From NCBI GenBank assembly GCA_029207755.1, contig JARCOQ010000006.1, positions 6,912,013 through 6,976,012 on the forward strand: a DNA stretch of 64,000 nt. The letters are read 5' to 3'. Origin of the DNA: Chamaea fasciata (taxonomy: Eukaryota > Chordata > Aves > Passeriformes > Sylviidae). A model generated the notes under the pieces. That model was not told where the DNA came from. It worked only from the letters and a program-made list of their open reading frames with translations, and ran no database searches. Below, piece after piece: positions 46,417 to 61,155 of the stretch (its first letter is position 1; every line of letters begins with the position of its first letter). A program made the position numbers and the translations under genes.

Positions 46417-49400
46417 ACTCCAGTCCTTGAAAATGACATGGATGACAGTAACCAAAGATTTTTTCCTTTCTTAGTGTTCAAGGCCAGAAAATTGAGCATA
46501 ATCTATAATCATGCTAATGGAAGTTCTTCAGGATCTGCAGGTACAAATAAGAGTTTTCTGGAGCAGATTCCTCATTTTTTAATTGGAGAAGGTGATAAAA
46601 AACTTCTTCAGTATATCACCTGACCACTGTGCTTAAAGAAACTGATGGGAAAATTGATATTGATAGAGAGGAAAAGGGAGGGAAAAAGGCTTCAGAGCCG
46701 CATGGGGTTATGGAGAATAAGGATTTTGCTTTGTTTTTGATGTTTTCTCTAAACCAGAATTCAGGCCAGATGTGTGCAATGTGGACAGGATCACAGCCTC
46801 AGAGTGATCCACAGTTTTGTGTCACCAGTGTGGAGGGGCCCTGGCTACCACTGCAAAGCATCTGCTTTCTTCCCACTCTGTGAAATCTGAACTATTCATT
46901 TCAAGAAAGCCTTAAAAATCCTTCATGTAGTTGTGCTATTTTCCCACCACAGCCATTGTAACAGGACAAAGTGATTAGAGGAACATTTAACAGTCCTGAT
47001 CCCCAGTTCTATGGTACTAGCTATGTCTCACCACAGATTTATTTTTATTTTGTACACAATGGACTACAGTTTGGCTAAAAATATTTTACACCAGATTTTC
47101 TCTTGGATTTCTCATGAATGAGCTGAAGCATATGAGCAACAGAGTGTCTTTTGAGGCAAACACATTTTGTCAATTTTCAGCTGACATATTGTCTCATTCC
47201 TTTGGAGAGTACTGTCTCATGACATCTGAAATGCTGTTGCTGATACTGACAGATGCCATAAGAAAGAATCAGTGGAGGGACAAATTATATAGATATGGTG
47301 GCTATAGGGAAAAGAATTGTAAAGGTCTTAGCAGTCTATTTAATTCAGTTAATGAGGTTAAGCTGAGAAAAAAAAAAAAGCTCCAATTGAGTAACCTCAC
47401 AGCATATATAGAGCATGTTTCAAAATACTGATACTAGAAACAGACCTGGGCTTGATGAACTCCAGATGATACCACTGATGTTAATGCAGAGAAGAAACTC
47501 AGCACCCTCCCTCCTCCATCTCCTTCTCCTGCCAGAGGTAATCCAGAGACTCATGCACTGTTAAAGCCATTATGACATATTTTGGAACCAGTCTACACAA
47601 AACTTACTCATCTTTTCTTTCTTATGAAGTTTACAAATGTATTTTGCAGTAGCTCTAAGTACAAGGCAGCTAGAAAACTTTTAGCAATTTATATAAATAA
47701 ATATTGTAAGAAAAATCTTTGAAGCAGGAGATCACAAGTGAACACATCTGCTTAACAGAACTGAAAGCACAAGATTTGAGACCTTTCCCTCTGTTCTACT
47801 AAACAATTTTTTTTAAAAAAAGTGCTTTGTTTTAATTTTTTACTCATCAACTTTTTGCATTGTTTTGTATTTCAACACTTACATAGCAAAAGAAATGTGT
47901 AGATAAACAAATGTCTAATTTTTCTTGATAGCAGAAGTATCTTGGTCCTTATTTATTGATGTGGCATAAATGTTATCTTTGATACCAAGCATTTAATTTA
48001 CTTTTGACTAAATGAAGTCTTTAGGAGATAATGCTTCAAAAAAAAAAGATCTTTGGTTCTTTAGTTTCAGTAATAAGAAAAACTTTTGAAGGTATTGTGG
48101 ATTAAAAAGTTCAAAATAATATCCAAGAATTTGACCTTGCCTTACAAAGAGTCTCTTTTGATCAAAAGGATGGAGCACATGAATTAAGAAGCCTTTTCCA
48201 TCTTAAAATACTAGGATTCTGCCATTCATTCTATTCATAGCACAGCCTGAAACCCTTTTCATTATTATCCAGTCAGTAACGCTGAAAAAAACATCCTTAA
48301 GCCTAATGATCTTGCTCAAATATTTTTTTTAGCTGAGGAAAGGATGAAATAGAAAAAAAATCAAAGAAAATTCAGACTTCAGTGAAGATTCTCCCCATGG
48401 AAGAAATAAAAGAACTATTTAATAATAACTTTTCCTCCTTTTTTATACAAATGTGTCTTCTCTTCAGGCAACATATAAGGGCCAGACTGTTATAGGGTCT
48501 TCTATGTCACTGCCTGTGAGGGAGCCAGGGACTTTTGCTCACAGAAAGAATTCTCTCCCAAACTGACAATGGACATGACCCAACATTGGTGTTCCTGTGC
48601 AGAGAAGTGGGTGAACTTCCTTTATCTCCTGAATGTTGTGTTGAATACAGAACTGTGGTGTGTTAACCTGGCTTTAGAGAGTACCACACTTGGAGAAATG
48701 AAAATTTATTACAGGCCCAATCAAAAAGACAAGCTTTACCAACAGATAAAGTTTTAAAACATGTTAAATTTGCTTACTATAAAAAATAGAACAAAGTTAA
48801 AAATGTAACTGCAAGTAGATTTTAACTGCAAGCAATTTTAACCCACTAATGGTAATGATATGTCTTAGATATTTCAGCATCTCATCTAGGCTGTGAAATT
48901 GGCTGCCTTTTGCAATCGGTGTTAAATTTAACACGTGTTGGAGACTGCTGGTGCTACATTTTCCTTACCAGAATCACTGATGGTAATTGCTCTAGGCACT
49001 TCTGTAGTCCAAAATCGAATGTCTGCAAACTAGAACGACTCAAGCAATTGCTCTTTTTGTAATTCTTGTGTTTGGTGGTTGGAAATCACATAGCATTTCA
49101 TTTCCTTGCCTTTTCCTCCCCTTCCTCAAGTTTTTCATGGAAAATATTTCTATTATATCTCCTGATTAGATTATATTTTCAGCTTTAAGCTTCCTTTGTT
49201 GTGACAACAGCCTCTTTAAAACACTGAGGTCTAATGTTGCAAAATATGTATCAGGAGAAATATGAAAATTGCACATTTTTAAAGATATGTAAAGTGAATT
49301 CTGCACTATATTGTTTAACACAACTGAACCAAGAACAAAGTTACCACGATGATATCAAGTTCCTTTTTCTGAGATTGTAAGATTGAGAAACCCTAGAAAC

Positions 49401-50866
49401 TGTCAAATTCCTATTATCTTTTAATACCCATCTAAACTTTGAGGCTCTTAACAAACATATTAATAAGAGAGTTTTTTGTTTTCTGACCTTAAATATTAAG
49501 CATTAATAACAAATATCTATAAATAAAAATCTCATTTATATGTTTTTCATGATAGTACTGTACATCTTTTGGGTATATGTTACTTCCTATTGTGTCATTA
49601 TATTGACCCTCAAGGTCTCTGTATTTCCTACTTTTCTAGCCTCCTATTTTAGATGGAAAATTGCAGACAAGAAAATTGTGTCAAGAACTTTTCCTTATGC
49701 CCACTAATACCACTATTCTATCAAAAGTGAGGTCAAGCTTAAATAATAAAAGATACTGCCTCTTTGGAATATAAAAAAGACACATATTTTTATTCCTGTT
49801 GAGAAAAGATATAATGATATTGTGTGCTTTGTTGCACTGTGAAAAATACCATGCAAGATTTGTGTATGAATTTTAGCAATGTCTAGAACTAATATTTAGA
49901 TGTTTTGAAATAATTTAGTTAGAACAAGAATAAGACTAAAATCTGCACCAGATCTCTGTTCATTATTTTCTCAATCTTCTGGTTGAGCTCCAGCTCAACT
50001 TCAACCTTCTTGATCCATTGCAGCCAAAATTGAAAACAGTGGATGTTACTCTATTTCTTTAAGATTGGGGTACAGAGGAATAAACTACTGATGCATCCAT
50101 GAAGACCCAATGTGGCATGAAGCTTTATGACAGATGTAATTTTGATGCAGAAATCAGTGGGATTTAGTGTGCCTCTATTATGCATAAAACTTGTTTCTTT
50201 TGCAGTTGACTCAACTGTTCCTGAATTTTTGCAGTCTCCAACTTTCTTTTATTTTGAATTTGGAATGACAGTGCAGTGCCCTGAAAAAAAGGGTAGTGGT
50301 AAATTGGAAACTGAAGTTGTTTTGGAAATTCAGAAATTTAATTCAGAAAGCTCTAAGTCCGAGAAGGATATATTCCCCTTGCTTTATTGAAAAGAGCTAT
50401 GGTTAAGAAACTTGCACTAAGTATGTCAGGCACTTGTCCAATTTTCCACTCCAATAAACACTTATTTATGTGGAAGAGCTGCAGTCAGGAGAAATAAGAA
50501 CCCCCCCTTTACATAACATCATGGTTTTGGTGGAAGAATGTCCACTTCAAATAGGTTCCTGACTGAAATCATGTAAGGTTTGATTGGATGCACCACAGGT
50601 GAAGTGACTCATTTGACACCAACTCTTCCATTATCAATCTCTTTCTCTACCCCAGAGATGGACTCCAATAAAAAGTTAATTGATTAAATTTATACATTAT
50701 CACCAAAGTTCAATTTTCAAAAAATTCTGCAATTGATTGTAAAAAATCTTTTGCAATGACAAAAGTATTCCTGATGAACTGTTTGGATTGAACAGAGGTG
50801 TGAAAGGGATTGAGTAAGCATTCAGAAGATCAGGTGAGCTGTAAACCTCCTCAAAGAGCGACAGAG
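46417..50866. other. AT-rich unique sequence
   Basis: No gene recognised. It contains two overlapping palindromes at 48919-48939 and T/A-rich runs near 47809-47845. The plus frame at 47114-47431 (105 codons) and the one at 50127-50390 show no known domain. Confidence 0.5.
48919..48939. repeat. Two overlapping palindromes with a CACGTG E-box
   Basis: GTGTTAAATTTAACAC (48919-48934) is a perfect 16-bp palindrome, and AACACGTGTT (48930-48939) is a perfect 10-bp palindrome sharing AACAC with it. The centre of the second is CACGTG, a bHLH-type core. Function is unknown. Confidence 0.75.
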
Positions 50867-51343
50867 GATCACAGAATCATAGGATGGTTAAGGTTAGAAA
50901 GGACCCTCAAAGATCCAGTCCAACCCCTCTGCCATGGGCAGGGACACCTTAAACTAGACCAGGTTGCTCAAAGCCCCTTCCAGTCTCACTTTCTGCCCTA
51001 CATCCAGTGTAAATCTGCCCTCTGTCAGTATAAAACCATTGACCCTCATCCTGTCACTACAGATCCTGTTAAAAAGGTTTTCTCCATTTTTCTTAGAAGC
51101 CCCTTTTTTATTTTAAAAGGAGCAGCTCCAGCTCTCAGCCTGTCTTTTCAGGAAACCTGTTCCTGCCCTCTGACCATTGTCATGGCCCTCCTTGTCAACT
51201 CCATTAACAAATCCTTGTATTTCTTAAACTGGGGACTCCAGAAGTGGAGACAGTATTCCATGTGGGGTCTCATGAGAGTGGGACAGAGGAGGATCACCTC
51301 CCTCCTGTGACCTGCTGGGCTCACTTCTTTTTATGCAGCCCTT
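50867..51343 (-). mobile_element. CR1 LINE 3' fragment
   Basis: The + strand begins GATCACAGAATCATAGGATG and continues AGAAAGGACCCTCAAAGATC, CCAGTCCAACCCCTCTGCC, then GGACTCCAGAAGTGGAGACA further in. This is the reverse complement of the CR1 end, so the 3' terminus is at about 50867. The 166-codon plus-strand frame at 50810-51310 is antisense CR1, not a gene. Confidence 0.9.
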
Positions 51344-54300
51344 GATATGAAAAGTTTTTAATGTAAGAGGTGATGGTACACACGGGTTTTATGAGATTTT
51401 AGTGCTTCCACTTACAACAGGATCAGGAAAAACAAATCTCCAAGATCAATATATTTTAAGAACAAGAAAAATATCCAAGGGCCAGTGCAGAAGGGGTCCT
51501 GATTGCATTTGTTGTAGCTTACAGATGAGTTGATAATTTGGATGCAAATAACCTCACTTATCTTTAGCTACCTACATGCCAGGCTAATTTTTAGTTTTAC
51601 AAGGGTTTTACTATGTCCATGCTACTCACTAGAAAGTAACTAGCTAGTAAGTAAATGAAGTACTGTGACAGTGCCCAATCTAGCAAAAGCATCAGCAAAC
51701 AGAAAAATGTTGCAAATGGAAACAATTTAGCACTGGAAACAAAGGTACGAGGTATCATGGAAAGTCTCAGATGCCAGGGAATTGTGAAGTTCTAGCTAAA
51801 ATCCTACTTCTACAAGCATGAAATCAGTAAGAAAGCAGAACTGGTGTCTGTCTGGTGCAAAGTTAATGAGGGATGAAGACAGGAAAATGATGGAAAATAC
51901 AAAAAGGGTAAGTAAGCAATGTGTCATTAATTGGAAACGCACCTAAAAGGCCAGAAAAGACATTTACATAGGATTTTAATTTCATGTATCTATGTCCATA
52001 TACATTTGTGGGGATTTTCCAAAGCCGTTGTCAAGTCTAGGCTCCATGTCCACATTAGAGAATTTTGAAATTTGGTCCCAGTATGGATACAGCACAGGGG
52101 AATCTGCAGGCCCACTCATCTAATATCCTGTTGGTACAGTATCAGGTAACTCATATCTCTGCCAGGAATTCCCTGCAAAGTCCCTCATCTTCATTGTATG
52201 TGGATCTAAGACAGTACCATTTAACCATGTGTACCCAATAAGAGTATAAAGGAATACTGGCCTCACACCCACAACTGAGTGGAAAAAAAGAAGGATTTCT
52301 CATTGCTGAAAAGTCAAAAATACACAGGTAACATCAAATATATTAAAAATACTTAGCTAGGGGTAGGACTGTACACAAGATGTGGCATTTCAGATAACAT
52401 GACATCAAAAACAAGCCCAGATAAAAGGATCAAGACAAGGAATTAATACAAAATGAAAATTAATACCAACAAAATTACATAGATAATAAATTCAAAATAC
52501 ACAGGTTCAAAGCATCAGAATCAGGAAGGGAAGCAGGTGATCTGAAGTAGAGGCATGTTTGTCATGGTGCACATTAAGTGGAAAACAATGTGCAGAATGA
52601 AAAATTGCCTATTTTTAGGCAATAAAGCACAATGTGTAGGAAAAAGAATATTTTTATCCTCTAAAGTTATGCTGTCTCAAGAGGGAAGAAACAACAATCA
52701 ACAAGGCTGCAAAGATTTCTAGTAAATGGAAAGAACTTCAGAAGATGAGGAGATGTCGAGGATGAAGTTTTGCAGAAAAATGCCAATGATTCCATTTCTA
52801 TGATTGCAGCTATGCTGTTAAACCAATAACTAAATTCAATTGCTCCTGGTTTAGGGAGCCAGGCATAATTTAGTGTCAAGTAAACAGCAACATTAGACGG
52901 GAGAAGTGAGGCCAAGAGTTGTTCGTCCACAATTAACTCAGGAGCCAGTGGACAAATGCAGACTCCTGGTGAGAAGCCCATGAACCAACAGAGAAGGAAA
53001 CCAAGGAAATGGCACACTTAGAGGCAAGATGAAGTTGGAAATATTTCCTCACAGTCTGCAAGCCTACAAGAACACAGAATGTCTTCAGTGTTGTAGCTAA
53101 GAAAGATGGATGCAGCTGCCTACAACAGAGGCATCATTTCAACCCTTGAGATTTTTAGCACAGCTGCCTAGAACTGGTGAGAAATCCTCCAATAAAGTAG
53201 TCAAGTGCTCAACTCTCAAAATTTTTAAGGAAGAAAAGGAACCTGTATCATGACTAAAGTGCTACTATCCTGCAAAATGATTAGATCAAAGGTGTGACTT
53301 TTAATGGCAAATTAGAAAAAATACTAATCTAAAACTAGGAGGCCAAAACTATTGCTAGCAGATACTTAATATGCTCAGAAAATGCACCTGGAATAGCTGA
53401 TAATTTGAATTACAGTCCTATCTCAGATTCATTAGAAAATGGCTATAAAAAAGCACTACCAAAGTGTGCCTGAATGGTTACAGGACAAGCTTTTGAAACT
53501 TCTGTGCTGTGAGGTAAGATTGAAAGTTACTCAGAAAAATTCACTTTTTGTGGAAAGACAGCACAGGGCAAAATTTCCGGGTCATAGAGAATGCAATGAA
53601 TCCTGAGATAATGTTATCAACACTCTCTAATGTCTGTGCAAGACTGAAAACCACAGCAGAGTGGTGGCAACCAGCCAGAGGGCCTCAAAAAAGGATCAAG
53701 AACAGTCTTAGATACCATTTGGCTTGTGCAGGAGAGATGTAAAAGTTAAAGTCTATTAAGAGCTACTATGATCCCACCAGACACTGAAGATATGAAAAAT
53801 TGTGAGACTCCTACTATTTACATCACAGACATTAAACCCTTTGAGGATCATCAGGCTGGAAGGACTGCGATGGCAAAGTACATGCAGTGTCAATGTGGTT
53901 CACACCATCCACATTCCAGTAACTTGTAGTCCCAACAGCTTATCAAAAACATGTGAAAAAAGAAACACAAAAAGCAGTATTTAAAAGGCAATAAAAGAAA
54001 CCATAAGGAGCCTGGATACACATCAAGAAGTCTTAGTCTGCAGGAGGCAGCTGGAAGACAACCCTAATTTTACTGGGTTAATAGCTAAAGTTGTAACCCT
54101 CTTGCAAATAAAAATTTTATTTAGGTTTTCAATCATTAGTCTTTATGTGATACTTATCAGCCTATTGCCCATAAATTAGGTTGGATTTTTTTCCTTACCT
54201 CCTTTTGTAAAAATAATTACCTATCTTTATTGAAGCAGGAGAAACATTTGACAGGGCCAGGGAGATTTGTTTGTTGTTTGGTTTTTTTGCAAGCCATATT

Positions 54301-56704
54301 TTCAAAGACTTGAGAAATTTTCCAGAACCTGCTCCAGGATATTCTATTGATATTTCCAATTCCTCAGAGGGCGTAAGAAGAGATTAACTGTTGGACAATA
54401 TCCATGTGAGAGACCATGAACACTGGAAGTTGACAGCTTTGCAGCATAATAATCCATGGAAATGTCATCTGAAAAGCTGAGATAATGTCTGAAATTTGCC
54501 AATGGGCAAGGATAGTATATCTGGGGATGTAAAAAAGATAGGCTTAAGCTTGATTATAAGAATTCAAGAAAGATGGAATTGAATCTGAATAGAGAGACTT
54601 GTGGCTCTTTGGACTAAGTCTCACAGGAGATAAGCACTTGCTGACCTTCAGTTCCTCAATGTTCTTCTGCCCAGACTTCTAGTGTGTTTGAATGTTTGTT
54701 TCTTGACCTTCAGCCCTAGCAAAGCAAAGAGGTTTAGAAATACTTGAATTGGATCAGTTGTTGTGATGATCTTTTCATGAATAATTTTTTGGCGAAGTTA
54801 CTGTAAATTTGGATGCTATTCATGAGCTGTAAGTATTGCAAGGTACACAGGAAAAATCACTGATTCTACGAGAGGAGCAAATGGCAATGAACTGTTCTCT
54901 GCAGGATGAAGATTTTAATGAGCTGCACATCAGATATCTTACAAGTCAAGAACTGCAGGAGGATATTAAGGGAAACATTATGTAGAATTTCAGTTCCTTG
55001 TAATCAATTAAAGATAATTGTGGTTAGAAGACAAATCTCACATGCAGTATAATAGCTGTGCTTTCTTTGGTGTTGAGCAGTAAGTGTCTGAAAACATGTC
55101 CGTGTAGCTCTGTGTCTACTCAAACAAAAGCCAAACAGCTTTGCCAGGAATTAAAAGTAATGTGGTATCAAGGTATGCAGTCTTGCTAATCCGTAACTTT
55201 CTTGAACTAAGTCTAGGATGGGATGTAGTACACCAAGTGAGAACTTCTCAGAGTGGTGAAACACAGTATAGATAATATTTTATGACCCTATATATGTTCT
55301 AACATAATGATTGCTATTATTTTGTGATTGTGTATCATGGATTCCAGTATACTTTGTAGTTTGTAATAACTCAGCTTTATTTCTGAAGAGTTGCTACCTA
55401 ACCAGTTCTTCTTTCTCTTGCATTTGCACTGATGACATTTTCTTCCATGGAATACTTTGCTCATTTCCTTATTACTTTTTGCAAGAAGAGATTTTCTCTA
55501 TTTCCAGTGCCAACATTTCTCTCTTCCAACTCTGTCTATGTATTGAGACAATTTTTGGCTTATCTGAAAAGCAGTACCTTCAAAAGTCTTGGGCACTCAG
55601 TCACTCTTAAATGGTTATGTGCAAAATAATGCACCTTGCAGCTCAAGATATTCAGAGGTTTTGGGTACTTTGTTCTTTTGGTATGAATTTACACAGACTA
55701 TTTTTCTCTCCTTTGTACTGATGTTTCTGCAAAAGAATCTAAAGCAGAACAAGAAAAGGAATTTTTCATTCTTTTTTATTTGGTAATGATGCATTCAATT
55801 ACATTCCCGATGATTCATGAGGTTTCTAGTAGTGACGATTATTTATCCTGAACAGCCTCCTCAGGAGGCTGTAAGTTTGTGTTCAAGGGAACACAGGGTG
55901 CCCAAAAGTTTGAGTAACATGAGTTAAATGCCATATGTTCCAGTCAGCTAGTTACGTTTCTAGGAAAATCTTTCATTACTTCTGAGCAGTCTGGGGTCTG
56001 CTCACAATTGCAGGAAGATCCTCCTGTTCCTCTTAGTCTTCCAGGCTACAGCCTCCCGGTTTCCTGTGTCTCTTCCTACCTTCACTCCAAAGTATTCCCC
56101 AGGCTCAGTGTGATCATTTTTCTTCAGGGGTTTCGAAATCTGCCTCTCCTTTCTGTGGCCTCTTTCTGATCCAGTGTGTTTAGGTGGGATAAGACAAACA
56201 GGTCATTACCCTTCCTGCTCACCACATCCTCTCTAATACCACATATAATTTACTGTACAAACAGCAAACTGTGGTCAAAGAAACCAATCAGTAGCATTTC
56301 TCACTCAGAGCCTGATGAAGTGCATGTCCTCAACATTGCATTTGGGGGACTCATAAACTGGTGGGTTATTTTCCATCCAAGCAATATATTTGTCTTAGAG
56401 AGCACTGGTAGCAAGGTGTCAGATGCTCCATCTGACTTAATTGATTTTGTAGGAAGAACACTTCAAAGAAATACTCTGCCCTCCAGAGGCTTGCCAAATT
56501 TTGTCTATGTTTTGTTTGCTGTCAGCACTGCCTGAGAGCAAAAATAATTCAGAAAATGTTTAGGTCATCAGTGCCACCACACCACAGATATAAGGCAGGT
56601 ACAGAGACATCTCAGCACTCTTGAATTCTGAGCACTTCAGCACAAACCTGGTAGCTGGAATTCCATTAAAAAACTGACGTCTAGGGACTGTCCACACTGC
56701 CAGG
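51344..56704. other. AT-rich unique sequence
   Basis: No gene or repeat family recognised. The minus frame at 52667-53017 (116 codons) and plus frame at 56176-56535 (119 codons) have no known domain. Confidence 0.5.
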
Positions 56705-56744
56705 GAAAAAAACCAAACCAAACCAAACCAAACCAACCAACCAA
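56705..56744. repeat. AAACC/AACC tandem repeat
   Basis: Five AAACC units pass into AACC units, an imperfect short tandem repeat. Confidence 0.9.
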
Positions 56745-57888
56745 GAAAAAGGTACCCGAATTTTACAGTGATGGCATTTTCCAGTTTCTTAACTCAAATT
56801 ATTCCCTTTACTAAGTTCTTCCTTCCAGTTATAACTTGGCCAGCCAGCTCAGTTCTGAAAGTACAAATTGCATGCACAAAAGCTGCTAAGAAGAGTTTCA
56901 ATTAATTTTATGGCACTTGGAAAACCCCCAAATTTTATAGTGTTGTGATGCCAGGATCTTAGTGATACTCTTATTGTCTGTGCAGAAAAGGAAGAACCAT
57001 CATCATTTGTTTTCTTCTCTAGGAACATTTAAGAATTAACTATCTACCCACAAACTTTCTGTTGAGGTGGACAAAGTGTGACTGCAGCACTTCTCCAGGG
57101 GAATGAGTTAAGACTTTCAAACTGTGTTGTCATTCCCATTAATTTCCTCCAAATATAATTATAAAATTTTATTTTTTTAAATTACATGTCCAATATTGAG
57201 CACATAAATCAAAGTTTATTGTTGCTTGTATGAGAAAGCTTTAATATAACCTCTCACATTTACTTGTATGTGTTGTGCACCAGGTGCTGACACTGAAGAT
57301 ATGAAGTATTTTGAGACTGTGTGTACATTTCATGCTGGCTTTCTCAATTATCTTTGCTCTTCAGGGCTGATATAGGGCATTGTAAAATGTTTTAGAGTGA
57401 TGCACATTACAGACAAACATCAACTGTCATAAAAATTTTGTGGGTTGATGTTTGAAGACTTTAGCAAAAGCTGGGGGGAAAATGTATTTTCAGGTCACTG
57501 GATGCAGTCAGTGGTGCTGAGTCTCATTTCAAGTGACTGAGACATTACTTACAAGTCCCAGAGCAGAAGATCTTATTCTATTCAATCTAAATAAGTTAAT
57601 TAATGGACTATACCAATTTTTGAGTACACGGAAAAGGCTCTATTTGGAGAGATTTGTGCAGCTGAAGATACTTTTGGTGCCCAGCTCAAAGTTTTGAGTT
57701 GCAGTCTTGTGTTTCAGTCTTAAAGTTTGAACTCTGGTTAGGAAAAAGAATAGCAAATATTTTCAAGGACAAAGAAAAGTTTCTGTTCAGGTGACTTCCA
57801 ATGCTTAAAGTCTTCCTTTTTCTGACAGAATTTTGCTTTTTCAGTTTTTCTACTACCTAACTAATTTTTTTAAACTATTCCACATTGT
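56745..57888. other. AT-rich unique sequence
   Basis: Nothing recognisable as gene or repeat. Confidence 0.5.
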
Positions 57889-58072
57889 CAGGACCCTGAG
57901 GACACCAGTAGGAGCTAATGGCCCTCAGCCGTCTCGTGGGACTTGGGACCTGGGACCTCACCCATGCCCCGTCCAAGGGCTCAGGACTCTTCTTCCCACG
58001 GCGACCTTTCCCTGCTCCCAGTGCTCAGCCCAAAGGAATGACTGGCCCTGCTGTACCCTGTCATCCATCATC
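57889..58072. other. Sharply bounded GC-rich patch, possible old repeat
   Basis: About 184 bp rich in GGGACC/CCC words sits in strongly AT-rich surroundings. The + frame 57833-58078 covers it but begins in AT-rich sequence and shows no domain. The abrupt composition change suggests an inserted repeat fragment (for example an LTR or SINE piece), but I do not recognise the family. Confidence 0.4.
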
Positions 58073-61000
58073 ACATAAGTAAAATCAGAGGAGAAGATGC
58101 TAATTTTGGCTGCAGACCAAACAAATATTCACCCACTCATTACAGTTCTGGGCTGCTGTGAATCTTAATACCTGCGTCTGTAAAGGAATTCTAAGCTGAA
58201 TGTTTGAAGATACAAACTATGCAGTGGATTGATAAGAAAAATGAAATATCATGGCAGTTGGAAAGTAATATTTGAGCAAATAAATGCTGTACTGGTCTTA
58301 TATTTAAATTTTTTCCATGAAACATTACCCTGATCATTTTTCTAAGAGATTTCTAAAATAAATCCTATTCTATAGCTGCTCTTCAAACCAATAAGCAAAA
58401 ATGTCTCTGCTTTGGCTAGGTGAAAATGTTTCATTTTATAAAACCTTTCTGAATATTTATACAGACCTCATTTAATCACCTGAAGCCATCATTTTTACTA
58501 GTAAGATACAGAAAAATGAATTTTTATTAAACTTATAAAAATTGTTTTGCTTTCAGAAGCAATCTGTGGTGCAATTCTATATTACTGTCACTGTTTACAG
58601 TGTTTCTACTCTTTAGAGAAAAGAACAGAGCATTTTATTTGTGGTTTCTTTCAAGCCTGGAATCAAATGAAGCCCTGACTTTTCAATGCCCATGGAAAGG
58701 GTCCTGACCACCCCACAATTAATAGTCCTGCAACACTGAATCTTCCAGGGAGCAGGGAATTTCCATTTGCATTGTTTACAATCTGTCTGTATTTTGATTT
58801 GTTTCTAGATACCTTTGGAAAAAGGAATACATAGGATGTTATGAGTTTAGGGGAGGAATATTTAATAGGTTAACAAATAGCTTTGGTTTTATGTCCATCC
58901 ACAGCGTCAATATTTTTTTGCATAAAGGACTGGTATTAATCCTTTCATTGCTCATCCTGAAGCTGCTGTTAAGTCCACCCTGTCCAGAGCAGACCCTGGA
59001 GAAGTGGGGATCCTGGCATGGAGCATATATCCATATGGCCCCAGACTTTCAGGGGTTGGATTCAGTACTGGGACAACCAAGACCCTCATTCAACCCTCCC
59101 TGAAGCCACACTGCCAAGGCTTTCATTGCAGGCAATGTAATAAATTAACAACATATTGCCAACTGCCAGAGGATTATAGTTTTCTTTCGGGAATTCTGGA
59201 AATTTTGAGATGTGTTTTTGCACCATCAAAGTATTTTTGCACTTGCGGAATCCAGCATTTCTCATCGGAGGATCTCAGAGTGACTTGAAGACACTAATTG
59301 AACACAGGTATGTAATGAGTTTGAACCAAACACAGTTAAATTTTTAGTCCTGTTATAGAATGATATAAGGCTTGTTTAACATCAGGTATTTTTCATTAAA
59401 TGTATTGAACAGTATTGACAATATTTTCAGTTCTTCTGGAATTAATATAATACACTTCATGTTGCTTATTTTTCTGTTTATACAGAACCACCTTCTAGGA
59501 AATTTACTCAAATTTAGAAAAGCACAGGCTCCAAAAATTAGTTGAATATGCTTTATTGAAACTGAGTAAGTGATATTTGACAAAAACACAACATGTCCTT
59601 TGATATAGAGGGATTTCATGCAGCTGGAAAACTTCAGTTTATTGCATGATTGCTGCTTGAAAATGTTACTTATGTGCTACCAGAATGTTTCTACATATAT
59701 ATAATCTAAAATGTGCTACATTAAATATCCAATAGCTGGTTGCCAAGCTCAGTGAAGTTCAAATCTCTGAATTTATGGGGGAAGCTGCTGTTTTCCAGGT
59801 AAGCATGGAACAACCAAACACATCACCATGGAGAAACTCTAAGCCCTGTGTGTGCCAGTTGCAGGACCAGATAAGCACCACAGTTTTCTGGTAGAGTGGA
59901 ATAGTTTGCATTGGAGCTCATGCCATTATAAAATGGGTCATTGAAAGCTTGTATTTATTTATGCTGCAAGGAAGACACATAACACAATCACAGTTTTAAA
60001 ACTGTCAGGGTAGAAGACAGTTTTAGTGTTTTTGGAGAACTTCAGAAACCTAGGAGTCAGACATTTAAGTCTCAGCTGGTTACCTTTGTAACCCATTTGT
60101 AGTCAATAGGAAGAATCAGAACTGAGCTGTGAGAGACTTGGTTTTATGTATCCAATTTAAAATAAATTGAAACAAAGCCTGCTTTTCAAAAACTCAGAGT
60201 GCAAGGGATGCTTTTGATGATTAACTGAGAGTTTTGATCCTAACTCTAAAATAATTACACAAAGATATGGGACTAGATTTCTGACTCTCTTGACTTTTTA
60301 TACTTTCAAAAATGAGTTCTTATTACTATCTTATTAAAATAGTTTATGCATACCACGAAGAGATTGTTTTCTTAGTTCATCAAATTCTGCTGTTTGGGGT
60401 TTGTTTGTTTTTCTTTGCTCATTTCTACTTAAAGATAATACTACATATAAAATTTTGCAAATGGTTTCTCTTACTGAAGTACCAAATGTCATTAGCCATG
60501 TCTAGTACTTCAGTAATTGCTTGGATGTTTGACAAAAAGATAAAAACATACCCACTAATTTTTAAAATGTATTCTATAAATTAGATAGAAGCTATGGGGG
60601 ATATTAGATACTTATTCATGTTTTTAAAACAAGATTGAGAAGATACAGATTTGGCAACAATCAGACTAACTTGAAAAGGGGAAATCACACAATGGTATCT
60701 TGTTCCTTCCCTTTTCTAGTTTCATACAATCCAGGACTCTTTCTACCAATTGAAAGTCCGATTATACAAAATTTATTTTGTGTTTTGTTTTAAAATAAAC
60801 TTGTAGCATGGATTTGCCTTTCATTTAGTTCCATTTTATGCTAATAATATTTACGTGTGATCTTCTAAATTGAAAAAAGCTTTAATTTATTATACTGTTA
60901 GCTTGGAGAGCAGAATACTTTTATATCAAATAGAACACATTCATATTAAGCTAGAAAATTAGATATTGCACAGCAGCTCTTTTTAGTAGCCTTGCTCTAA

Positions 61001-61155
61001 AATATCTCAATCAGAAATTGCCTTTGGACATGTGGGTATTTCTCAGGTATTACTGGTTTGTGGAAAAAACACTTAACTGGATTCTTTTGTCCTAAACTTC
61101 CGTTTCCTCCTTGCCACAGTCATATATGGCAGATAATACTCGATAAAATAAATTT
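58073..61155. other. AT-rich unique sequence
   Basis: No gene or repeat family recognised. Open frames stay under 95 codons. Confidence 0.5.

Noticed and set aside
46255..46623. 122-codon plus-strand frame as a gene
   Set aside because: Its first half is the CR1 3' tail and the rest runs into unique AT-rich DNA.
50810..51310. 166-codon plus-strand frame as a gene
   Set aside because: It lies almost entirely in an antisense CR1 fragment.
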